Assembly: GCA_002773795.1 (NCBI GenBank) | Contig: PFAD01000007.1 | Span: 1-57,990 of the forward strand | Length of the DNA stretch: 57,990 nt | Reading direction: 5' to 3' | Source: Chlamydiae bacterium CG10_big_fil_rev_8_21_14_0_10_42_34 | GTDB taxonomy: Bacteria; Chlamydiota; Chlamydiia; Chlamydiales; SM23-39 | Part shown: positions 32,806 through 39,719 of the stretch, in pieces | How the letters are laid out: each line of letters begins with the position of its first letter | How positions within the stretch are numbered: position 1 is the stretch's first letter | Position numbers and translations under genes: made by a program | Notes under the pieces: generated by a model | The model's input: the letters and a program-made list of their open reading frames with translations, nothing else | What the model was told of the DNA's origin: nothing | Databases searched by the model: none

Positions 32806-35397
32806 ATGCGCCTTTGCTGGATACTACTTTTGCTTTGCCCTCTTCTCTGTGCTGCAGATAATGAAGAAGAGGCCCTTTTCTTGCGCCGGATTGCCGATTT
32901 TTGGCAGGAAGGGGAATATCAAATTGCCAAATCACAGATGGAAGAGTTCATCATTGACTATCCGGAAAGTCCCTACTCAGACGCACTTTGCGCAGCTTTA
33001 GGCGACCTTTTTTTACGCGAAAAAAACTTTACTAGCGCGCTCGATTATTACTCAAAGGTCCAAACTCCAGAGTTTTTCCGCCGTGTCTTTTTAAATCGGA
33101 TGAAATGTCTTTATGAAATGCAGTGGCATGCAACACTTGCAGATGAGTGTGAATCGTATTTAGAAGATGAGGCGAATCTTCATGTCACCTATTTCCTTGC
33201 GATTGCTCTTTACCAGCAATGTTTGAACGCACCAAAAGACTCAGAGCAACTCTCAGCGCTTGCCCAAAGGGCAAAGCCACATTTTGAGACCCTCTCCCAA
33301 AGTGAACTATCAAATGAAATTGCCCAAGGCTACGCACACATTTGCTACCTTTTAAAAGATTATGAACGGGCATCAAAAATTTATCTCGACGTAGCAGAAA
33401 AAGATCCGACAGCCGAAGAAGAGATGCTTTTTCAAGTAGCGCTTATCCAGTCTGAGTTCGATAAAAACCTCGCAATGCAAACGTTTGACAAAATAGCCAA
33501 ACTCAAACAAACAAAATCGAAAGAAGCCGCATATAATCGACTTGTCCTTGCATATGACTTAGGACTTTTTGAAGAGCTGACAGATGAAAATCTTCTCAAT
33601 GACGTTCCCGAAGATCGGATGGCAGCTGCCCGACTCTTTTTAGGCAGGAGCCTAGTAAATTTAAAAAAATATGATAAAGCGATCTCTGAATTAAAAGCAG
33701 TAGTCGTTAATGCACCAATTTCTGAAACTTTGCACGCAGCCCTACTCAGCCTCCTCGATGCGTCTTATCAGGCAAGTGATTTAGCTTCCTTAGATCAAGC
33801 CATTGCTAAACTATCTGCCACCTACCCAAAAGATCCAGAATTGCCAAAAGCCTACTTTTCGCGCGCGCAAATCTTGAAAAAAGACCAAGACATCGCAAGC
33901 GCTAAAGAGCAGCTTGAAAACTTACTCGCCCAGTTCCCTGAGTTTGATCAAAAACCTCAGGTTATTTTTGAGCTCACTCACCTCGATTACAAAGCTAAAG
34001 AGTGGGCCTCCTGTCATAAAAGAGCAGCTGACTATCTAGCCGAGTTTTCCAATCATGAGCTAGCTCCATTTGCCTGGCGCTACTATATCTCTTCATCAGT
34101 TGAGCTAGCTGAGCAAAACCCACAGTTAAAAGAGCAGCTTATTGCAGACCTAAAGACCTTTTTAACCCTCCCTTTAGCTGAATCAGAAAAAACTGAGTGG
34201 GAGATTATTTTAGCAAAATCGTTTTTTGAGATGGAAAAATACGATGAAGCCTATACCCTTGCTGAAAGTATCGATGCGCCGAACGCAAAACTTCTCCTCG
34301 CCCTATGCTTCCGCGATGGCTATAAAGATACTCAAAATTTTTGTGAAATTGCAGAAAAAGCTTTAAGCGACGGGGCAAACCTCATTGATCCAGGACAAAT
34401 CCATGCCTCTCTCTTCAATGGATACCTCGAGCTTTCAGATTTACAAAACGCAGCCGAACATCTTTATGCAGCCTTTCAGGCTAAAGCCGACATTAAAAGA
34501 GATAATCTCCTTTGGCTTGCCGATCTTTACCTCAATCGCCTCGAAGAGGAGACAACAAACTTTTCGCTGGCACATCGAACTGCTCTCATCTTAGACAAGT
34601 GTAAACTCGCAAGTTCATCCAATGAGGATCTGGCTGTACAAACCCCCAATGACGAAACAGCACTGGAGGCTCCTTTAGCAACATGTAAAGCCGCTTTACA
34701 TGATGAAGCAGTCGTATGTAAATTAGCAAAAGTATATTCCATTCTTGGACGCACCGATGATGAAATAACGATCTTAGAAGCACTTCCCGATCGTGGCATA
34801 GAAGCAGAACTCCTTTTAGCTGAAAGCTATGCCCGAAAAGGGATTGTTGAAAAAGCAACTGAAATGTTTGAGAATATCGTCACATCGAGCGCAACTGTCC
34901 GCAATCGTGTGAGTGCATCTGCATCTTTGCAAGGTGCACGACTAAAACTTGCTAGTGAAAATCCCGATTTAACAAAAATTGCAGCGCAGCTTAAAACGCT
35001 TGTTGTCCAAAAAAACTTCGAAGGGGAGCCTCTGTATCTGGAAGCTGCTCTCGACTATGTGGATGTGCAAGCTAAAAATGATGCGAAAAAACGGGTTTCT
35101 CTTTTAGAAAAAACAAAGCTCGATTTCGTAAGAAGAGATGACTTACTTTCTAAAGATTACCACGAAGCACGGGCTAGATGGCCCCAAAAGGATAAAATCT
35201 ATCAGGGGTATCTTCAACTCATAGACGCTGAAATCTTGGCAGCTAAAGCACGCCTTGAGGACTTAAATGAAAAAGATTTGAGAGCTAAATCAAAAGCTCT
35301 TTTGTTACATATCGCAAATGAACAGACTGCAACTGCTTTACTTGAGCGGGCGCGCATGTTACTTATTAATATAGATGAGACAAAAGCAGAAGAATAG
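32806..35397 (+). CDS. Secreted TPR-repeat protein, 863 aa
   Basis: Signal peptide MRLCWILLLLCPLLCAAD; ATG 32806 is chosen for it over TTG 32785. The rest is almost wholly helical with many TPR or Sel1/BamD-like units, for example RRIADFWQEGEYQIAKSQME, DALCAALGDLFLREKNFTSA, KAYFSRAQILKKDQDIASA and ILAKSFFEMEKYDEAYTLAE. It should form a long solenoid in the periplasm and act as a scaffold. The next gene (VWA protein) overlaps its end by 23 bases, so the two proteins probably act together. It contains the palindrome copy at 34684. Family of unknown function. Confidence 0.85.
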   Translation: MRLCWILLLLCPLLCAADNEEEALFLRRIADFWQEGEYQIAKSQMEEFIIDYPESPYSDALCAALGDLFLREKNFTSALDYYSKVQTPEFFRRVFLNRMKCLYEMQWHATLADECESYLEDEANLHVTYFLAIALYQQCLNAPKDSEQLSALAQRAKPHFETLSQSELSNEIAQGYAHICYLLKDYERASKIYLDVAEKDPTAEEEMLFQVALIQSEFDKNLAMQTFDKIAKLKQTKSKEAAYNRLVLAYDLGLFEELTDENLLNDVPEDRMAAARLFLGRSLVNLKKYDKAISELKAVVVNAPISETLHAALLSLLDASYQASDLASLDQAIAKLSATYPKDPELPKAYFSRAQILKKDQDIASAKEQLENLLAQFPEFDQKPQVIFELTHLDYKAKEWASCHKRAADYLAEFSNHELAPFAWRYYISSSVELAEQNPQLKEQLIADLKTFLTLPLAESEKTEWEIILAKSFFEMEKYDEAYTLAESIDAPNAKLLLALCFRDGYKDTQNFCEIAEKALSDGANLIDPGQIHASLFNGYLELSDLQNAAEHLYAAFQAKADIKRDNLLWLADLYLNRLEEETTNFSLAHRTALILDKCKLASSSNEDLAVQTPNDETALEAPLATCKAALHDEAVVCKLAKVYSILGRTDDEITILEALPDRGIEAELLLAESYARKGIVEKATEMFENIVTSSATVRNRVSASASLQGARLKLASENPDLTKIAAQLKTLVVQKNFEGEPLYLEAALDYVDVQAKNDAKKRVSLLEKTKLDFVRRDDLLSKDYHEARARWPQKDKIYQGYLQLIDAEILAAKARLEDLNEKDLRAKSKALLLHIANEQTATALLERARMLLINIDETKAEE
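34684..34700. repeat. 17-bp palindrome, copy 3 (N=C)
   Basis: TGTAAAGCCGCTTTACA inside the TPR gene, read as C-K-A-A-L-H. The symmetry extends two more bases on each side (34682-34702), the longest of the five copies. Confidence 0.85.
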
Positions 35398-37078
35398 AAA
35401 GATCCTTACAGGATGCTTTGCCCTATCCCTTTTTTTCCATGTGTTAGCTGTTGTCTTTTTTCAGCGTTATACACTTTGGTTTTCATCTCCGCAAAAAGTG
35501 GGAGAACAGAATCAATGTCTCAGTTTAGTTGATAAAAAAGCGCGAGATGAAATCTTAAAAGTCGCATTTGAACCTATTGCGTCAGAGATCATTCAGAAGG
35601 AAACGGCAATTGAACCTCAGCAAGAAAAAATTGCTGCTTTCATATTGCGATCAAAAGTTCAGTTCCCAGACAACGAATCTTCAAATATATTTCAAAGCCC
35701 CTTTTCATTACCTGCAAATAGTTTTTTAGCTTCTAAACCAATATTTCCAACATTTACTGTCCCTATAGAATCCTTCAACCTTTTAGACCACTTACCCAAG
35801 GATTTAATTGTTCCTGTTCCTGCGAAGCAACCACCCATCGCTTTTAACCCTATGCCAACTCAATCTAAGTTGCAGTTATCGGCAAAATCGCCAACAGTTT
35901 TGGAAACGATTCCCTCAGCAATGATAACACAAGCAGAACCGACGGATCTTTTTTTGACAGAAGAGCATATTGCCGCGAAAACACCAGCGATGATCCCTAT
36001 TCCAAATCTTTCCAAGCTCCCTACATTAGATGAGCTTGAAACTTCTTCATATTCCGATTCATTCGATGCTGATCTTACTTTTTTCCCCAAAGATGATGGT
36101 TCTGGCTATATTTTTGCATTAACGCTGATTCCGCAGCCTCAACTCGAGCTATCTAGAATTCGGCAGCACATCACATTTTTAATCGACCGAGCAAATTCAA
36201 TTCAGCAAGGGAGATTAACTGCGACGAAAGCAGCGGTTCATAAGGCCCTTGCAGAGCTAAATCCCGAAGATACATTTAATATCATCGCCTTTGACAGCAA
36301 AATGGAAAAAATGTCTCCAAATTCGCTTCCATGCGTAAGAAGCTCCTTTGCTGTTGCAGAAGAATTTTTAGAAAAAATTCACCTTGGAAGCTTTTTTTCC
36401 ACAAGCGACCTATATCGCCCGTTATTTCTTACCGTTCCCGGCCATGTTGAAAACGATGAAATCTATACAGCCATCCTCTTAACTGATGCAGAAACACTAA
36501 ATAAAAAAGGGGCCCAAAGATCTATTCTTCAAGACTGGACTCAATACAACAATGGAAAAGTTGCTCTTTACGCAATTGGAATGAACAACGACCACAATCT
36601 GGCAACACTCGATGCTGCGACAGCATTTAACAGAGGCAAATTACTTAATTCGCCCACAAATAGAGGACTTAAACGCAAACTATTAAAACTGATCAAAACC
36701 ATTCAAAACCCGGTGGCTAAAAACGTATCGTGTAATGCGATCAGCCGCTCCCCACAATCTAAAATTACACTCTTTCCTCAATCGTTTCAGACGTCTAATT
36801 TATTTATCGATCAACCCTTCGTCATCTTAGGAGAAACAGAAACACTCGACGACTTTATCCTCTTTGTCCAAGGACGCTTGAAAAACAGATGGCTTAACAT
36901 CAAAAAAACAATTTCTTTCCTCAACGCAAAAAAGGGGACAAGATCCTTAAAACAAGAGTGGGCCGTGCAAAAATCATACCACCTGTACCAAAACTACTTA
37001 AACGACAATGACCCTAAACATATCGTTGAAGCAGAAGCCATTTTAGATCCATATGACCAACAAGTTATTTTTCAATGA
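35375..37078 (+). CDS. Membrane-anchored von Willebrand A (VWA) domain protein, 567 aa
   Basis: One membrane span near residues 12-30 (GCFALSLFFHVLAVVFF), then a long Pro-rich extracytoplasmic segment (about 40-215). A VWA domain follows at about 245-440. The metal-ion-dependent adhesion site is partly kept: HITFLIDRANSIQ (D-x-x-x-S, with Ala in place of the middle Ser), the FFSTSD Thr and TAILLTDAE. A strand-rich C-terminal region (about 450-567) follows. VWA proteins mediate metal-dependent protein contacts, often with TPR partners (Bat-type systems). Here the TPR gene overlaps directly upstream, which supports such a pair. The stop overlaps the rsmD start (ATGA). Confidence 0.82.
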   Translation: MRQKQKNRKILTGCFALSLFFHVLAVVFFQRYTLWFSSPQKVGEQNQCLSLVDKKARDEILKVAFEPIASEIIQKETAIEPQQEKIAAFILRSKVQFPDNESSNIFQSPFSLPANSFLASKPIFPTFTVPIESFNLLDHLPKDLIVPVPAKQPPIAFNPMPTQSKLQLSAKSPTVLETIPSAMITQAEPTDLFLTEEHIAAKTPAMIPIPNLSKLPTLDELETSSYSDSFDADLTFFPKDDGSGYIFALTLIPQPQLELSRIRQHITFLIDRANSIQQGRLTATKAAVHKALAELNPEDTFNIIAFDSKMEKMSPNSLPCVRSSFAVAEEFLEKIHLGSFFSTSDLYRPLFLTVPGHVENDEIYTAILLTDAETLNKKGAQRSILQDWTQYNNGKVALYAIGMNNDHNLATLDAATAFNRGKLLNSPTNRGLKRKLLKLIKTIQNPVAKNVSCNAISRSPQSKITLFPQSFQTSNLFIDQPFVILGETETLDDFILFVQGRLKNRWLNIKKTISFLNAKKGTRSLKQEWAVQKSYHLYQNYLNDNDPKHIVEAEAILDPYDQQVIFQ

Positions 37079-37629
37079 CACTAAAAATTATTAGCGGCTT
37101 GTTTAAGGGGAGAGTTCTAAAAACACCCAAAGGATCTTCAACAAGACCCACCCAAGGGATGCTTCGAGAAGCTGTATTTAATATCTGCCAAAATGAGATC
37201 CCCGACTCAAAATTTCTCGATCTTTTTGCAGGCAGCGGGGCAATGGGATTTGAAGCATTAAGTAGAGGAGCATCGCACGTTACCTTTGTAGATCAAAACC
37301 GCAACGCAACTTCTTGCATTAAAGAAAATATCGCGACGCTACAAATGCAGGCTCATACAACGCTGATCCCCTTAAATGCAGCCCGAGCATTAGAGATGCT
37401 TTCAAAAAAATCAGCTCAGTTTGACATCATCTACATAGATCCTCCCTATGATATCCCATTTAAACTAGAGTCAGTTTCCCCCCTCCTTGCCCCAAATGGA
37501 ATTGTCCTTCTAGAAGAAAGGCACAATCCAAAAAAACCCCACGCACCGCAACAAGCACCCCATCTTCAATTCAAAGAAACTCGCCGTTTTGGGATTGCAC
37601 TTCTTTCGATTTTCCATTACATATCGTAG
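37075..37629 (+). CDS. rsmD: 16S rRNA (guanine966-N2)-methyltransferase RsmD
   Basis: SAM-dependent methyltransferase acting on G966 of 16S rRNA in the 30S subunit. The N-terminus KIISGLFKGRVLKTPKG ... STRPTQGMLREAVFNI is characteristic. SAM-binding motif I is FLDLFAGSGAMGFEALSRGA, and the catalytic motif is FDIIYIDPPYD (D-P-P-Y). 184 aa is typical. It is coupled to the VWA gene by ATGA overlap, and coaD follows after 1 base, an rsmD-coaD pairing common in bacteria. Confidence 0.95.
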   Translation: MTLKIISGLFKGRVLKTPKGSSTRPTQGMLREAVFNICQNEIPDSKFLDLFAGSGAMGFEALSRGASHVTFVDQNRNATSCIKENIATLQMQAHTTLIPLNAARALEMLSKKSAQFDIIYIDPPYDIPFKLESVSPLLAPNGIVLLEERHNPKKPHAPQQAPHLQFKETRRFGIALLSIFHYIS

Positions 37630-37630
37630 T

Positions 37631-38104
37631 ATGAGAAAAATCGGTCTTATTGCAGGCACATTTGATCCGCCAACTTTGGGTCATGTTAATATCATCCAAC
37701 GCGCATCTTCTCTTACAGACCAACTCATCATTGCAGTCATTCGCAACCCAGAAAAAAAAACACACTTCTCCATAGATGAAAGATTCGAAATGCTAAATAT
37801 CCTTTTGCCAGCTGCTGAAATTACCCCTTTTGATGGACTTCTAACCGATTTTGCCCGCAAAAAAAAAGTAACTTTTCTTATTCGGGGACTCCGTAACTTT
37901 ATCGATTTCGAGCACGAGTATCAAATGGCTACTGCAAACAAAAAACTAAGCGGAATTGAAACTTTATTTTTGATGGCCGACGAAAAGTATGCTCAGATTA
38001 GCTCAACTTTAATTAAAGAAATTGCGCGTGTAGGAGGATCACTTCAAAACTTTATCCCGCAAAAAATCGAACCCTTTATCAGAAAAAAATTGGAGAAATT
38101 ATGA
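37631..38104 (+). CDS. coaD: Phosphopantetheine adenylyltransferase CoaD
   Basis: Fourth step of coenzyme A synthesis: 4'-phosphopantetheine + ATP to dephospho-CoA. The nucleotidyltransferase motif is IGLIAGTFDPPTLGHVNIIQ (T-x-G-H). RGLRNFIDFEHEYQMA binds the substrate, and YAQISSTLIKEIAR is the S-S-T-x-x-R/K type C-terminal motif. ATG 37631 gives 157 aa, the normal length; the longer frame from 37589 is not needed. It is coupled by ATGA to a small lipoprotein gene. Confidence 0.95.
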   Translation: MRKIGLIAGTFDPPTLGHVNIIQRASSLTDQLIIAVIRNPEKKTHFSIDERFEMLNILLPAAEITPFDGLLTDFARKKKVTFLIRGLRNFIDFEHEYQMATANKKLSGIETLFLMADEKYAQISSTLIKEIARVGGSLQNFIPQKIEPFIRKKLEKL

Positions 38105-38265
38105 AATGTTTTCTATTTATTACAGCTCTTTTGCTCAGCTCTTGTGCAAACAATGACACAGCCGTTCACAGCTGCACTAGACCCTGCTGTCAAAAGCCCC
38201 AACCCGTAAAACCATGTAAAGAAGAGTGTCCTTGCCATAGCTCTCATTCTTGCAAAACTAGATAG
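38101..38265 (+). CDS. Small cysteine-rich lipoprotein, 54 aa
   Basis: Begins at an ATGA overlap with coaD. The signal MKCFLFITALLLSSC ends in a lipobox with Cys15. The mature part holds seven more cysteines in about 40 residues, in pairs and clusters (CTRPCC, CKEECPCH, HSC), plus Pro, Lys and His. Size and composition recall the small Cys-rich outer-membrane lipoprotein OmcA of Chlamydia, which is disulfide-linked into the elementary-body envelope. I cannot claim homology from composition alone. A role in disulfide cross-linking or metal binding is likely. It is too short for many gene finders. Confidence 0.75.
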   Translation: MKCFLFITALLLSSCANNDTAVHSCTRPCCQKPQPVKPCKEECPCHSSHSCKTR

Positions 38266-38272
38266 AGTTCAA

Positions 38273-38319
38273 TTTGTCCGACGATCTTAGGTAGGTACTG
38301 CCTACCTAGGAGTGAAATT
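38273..38319 (+). repeat. 47-bp repeat with inner palindrome, copy A
   Basis: Shares most of its bases with 39415-39461 in the same orientation. The core is TTAGGTAGG-TACTG-CCTACCTAGG, an imperfect inverted repeat. It begins 7 bases after the small lipoprotein stop and may act as a terminator or a dispersed repeat element. Confidence 0.75.
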
Positions 38320-38348
38320 CACAACCTGCTTCCCCAATCTATCCAGTC

Positions 38349-39332
38349 TTACAACAGCAAAACGGCAGAGCCTTCTAAAGCGCCAGTTCTTATCGCCTGC
38401 AAAGCTATATTTGCATCTTTGAGAGGATAAGTGTGCGTTTTAGGTCGAATGGGAGTGGTTTTCAAAAGCGAGAAAAACTCTTCACCATCTTTTCTTGTGA
38501 GATTGGCCACAGAAGTCATCACACGCTCTTCCCACAATAGCTGGTAGGGAAAAGAGGGAATATCACTCATGTGGATTCCTGCGCTAATTACAATTCCCCC
38601 TTTTTTAAGATCTTTGAGTGCTTTGGGGTACAAAGAACCGTCAGGGGCAAAAAGAATCGCTGCATCCAATAGTACAGGAGGAGATTGATCGGAACCTCCC
38701 GCCCATTTTGCCTGTAAAGAAAGGGCAAATTCTTGAGTTTTTGTGTCATTGGGTCGAGTAAACACATAAATGTCATGCTTATGTGCAGTCGCTAATTGAA
38801 TGAGTAGGTGAGCAGATGACCCAAAACCATAAAGTCCAATTTTTTTTGGTTTTTGGGTCAAACGGTAAGCTCGGTACCCTATCAATCCAGCGCAAAGCAT
38901 AGGCGCAAGCTCTTCAGCTCGGTAATTTTTAGGCAATGCAAAGATATAATCTTCGTGTGCCGCGCAGTACTCAGCATATCCACCATTTTTATGATAACCA
39001 GTGAAAACAGCCCCATCACATAGATTCTCTTTGTCCTCAAGACAATACTCACAACAATGACATGTATTCCCCAACCAAGAAGCTCCCACAAGATCAGAAG
39101 GCTGAAAACGTCGCACGTTTTCACCTACAGCTTCAATTTTACCCACCACTTGATGGCCCAAGATTAGGGGAAGTTTGGGGGAAGGTAACTCTCCATCGAC
39201 AATGTGTAGATCCGTGCGGCACACGCCACATGCAATTGTTTTAATCAGCACATCATTAGGACCCATTTTAGGAAGATCAACTTCTGCCATTTCTAAAGGC
39301 TTGCCGACTGCATTCAAAACCATAGCTTTCAA
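38349..39332 (-). CDS. Zinc-dependent alcohol dehydrogenase
   Basis: 327-residue medium-chain dehydrogenase. Catalytic zinc ligands lie in IACGVCRTDLHIVDGEL and ILGHQVVGKIEAVGEN. The structural zinc site has four cysteines in NTCHCCEYCLEDKENLC. The NAD(P)-binding fold is KIGLYGFGSSAHLLIQLA, and VANLTRKDGEEFFSLL is typical of the AdhA-like subgroup. It oxidises alcohols or reduces aldehydes; substrate unknown. It stands alone on the minus strand between two copies of a 47-bp palindromic repeat, which may mark it as an acquired unit. Confidence 0.92.
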   Translation of the reverse strand: MKAMVLNAVGKPLEMAEVDLPKMGPNDVLIKTIACGVCRTDLHIVDGELPSPKLPLILGHQVVGKIEAVGENVRRFQPSDLVGASWLGNTCHCCEYCLEDKENLCDGAVFTGYHKNGGYAEYCAAHEDYIFALPKNYRAEELAPMLCAGLIGYRAYRLTQKPKKIGLYGFGSSAHLLIQLATAHKHDIYVFTRPNDTKTQEFALSLQAKWAGGSDQSPPVLLDAAILFAPDGSLYPKALKDLKKGGIVISAGIHMSDIPSFPYQLLWEERVMTSVANLTRKDGEEFFSLLKTTPIRPKTHTYPLKDANIALQAIRTGALEGSAVLLL

Positions 39333-39414
39333 AGTAATATCTCCTTTAGACAGCGTCTATAATGTATACAAACAAACTCAAAACATTATTCGGATTTGTG
39401 CTTAATGTGTACTT

Positions 39415-39461
39415 TTTGTTTGACGATCCTAGGTAGGTTCTGCCTACCTAGGAGTAAAGTT
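39415..39461 (+). repeat. 47-bp repeat with perfect inner palindrome, copy B
   Basis: Contains CCTAGGTAGG (39428-39437) and CCTACCTAGG (39443-39452), a perfect 10-bp inverted repeat with a 5-base loop. Copy A lies 1142 bp away on the other side of the alcohol dehydrogenase gene. Confidence 0.75.
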
Positions 39462-39470
39462 GTGTGAAAC

Positions 39471-39575
39471 TTATTTACGAGTTTTATTCTTTTGTTGCGG
39501 AGCGTTTGGCTGAGGTTTTTTCTCAGGCGCTTTGTTCGATGGAGTTGCTGGTTGTTGTTTAATTGGTTGTTTCAT
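39471..39575 (-). CDS. Tiny Lys/Pro/Gln-rich protein, 34 aa
   Basis: ATG 39575 is preceded by a strong AGGAGA site 7 bases upstream, which is the main reason to believe this ORF (a longer frame to 39680 has none). The product, MKQPIKQQPATPSNKAPEKK followed by QPNAPQQKNKTRK-type sequence, is wholly hydrophilic, basic and repetitive, with no predicted fold. It could bind nucleic acid or be a regulatory peptide. It lies between the second 47-bp repeat and the terminator of the repeat-protein gene. Confidence 0.5.
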   Translation of the reverse strand: MKQPIKQQPATPSNKAPEKKPQPNAPQQKNKTRK

Positions 39576-39651
39576 GTTTTTTTCTCCTGTTTGGAATGCG
39601 ATTCTTATCGCAAGATCCAATCTACTCTTTTTCCAAAAAAAGAAAAGAGGT

Positions 39652-39695
39652 TTCAAAAAAAAAGCAGAAAGAGCTGACAACCAACTCTTTCTGCT
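39652..39695 (-). terminator. Terminator of the 24-residue-repeat gene
   Basis: AGCAGAAAGAG (39663-39673) pairs with CTCTTTCTGCT (39685-39695). On the minus strand the stem is followed by a long T-run (39653-39663). Strong intrinsic terminator located 25 bases after the stop of the gene ending at 39720. Confidence 0.88.
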
Positions 39696-39719
39696 AAAAT
39701 AATTCCGAGAAAATCTATT

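Noticed and set aside
38273-39461. The 47-bp repeats as transposon ends
   Set aside because: They are direct, not inverted, relative to each other. No transposase lies between them, and no target-site duplication is visible.
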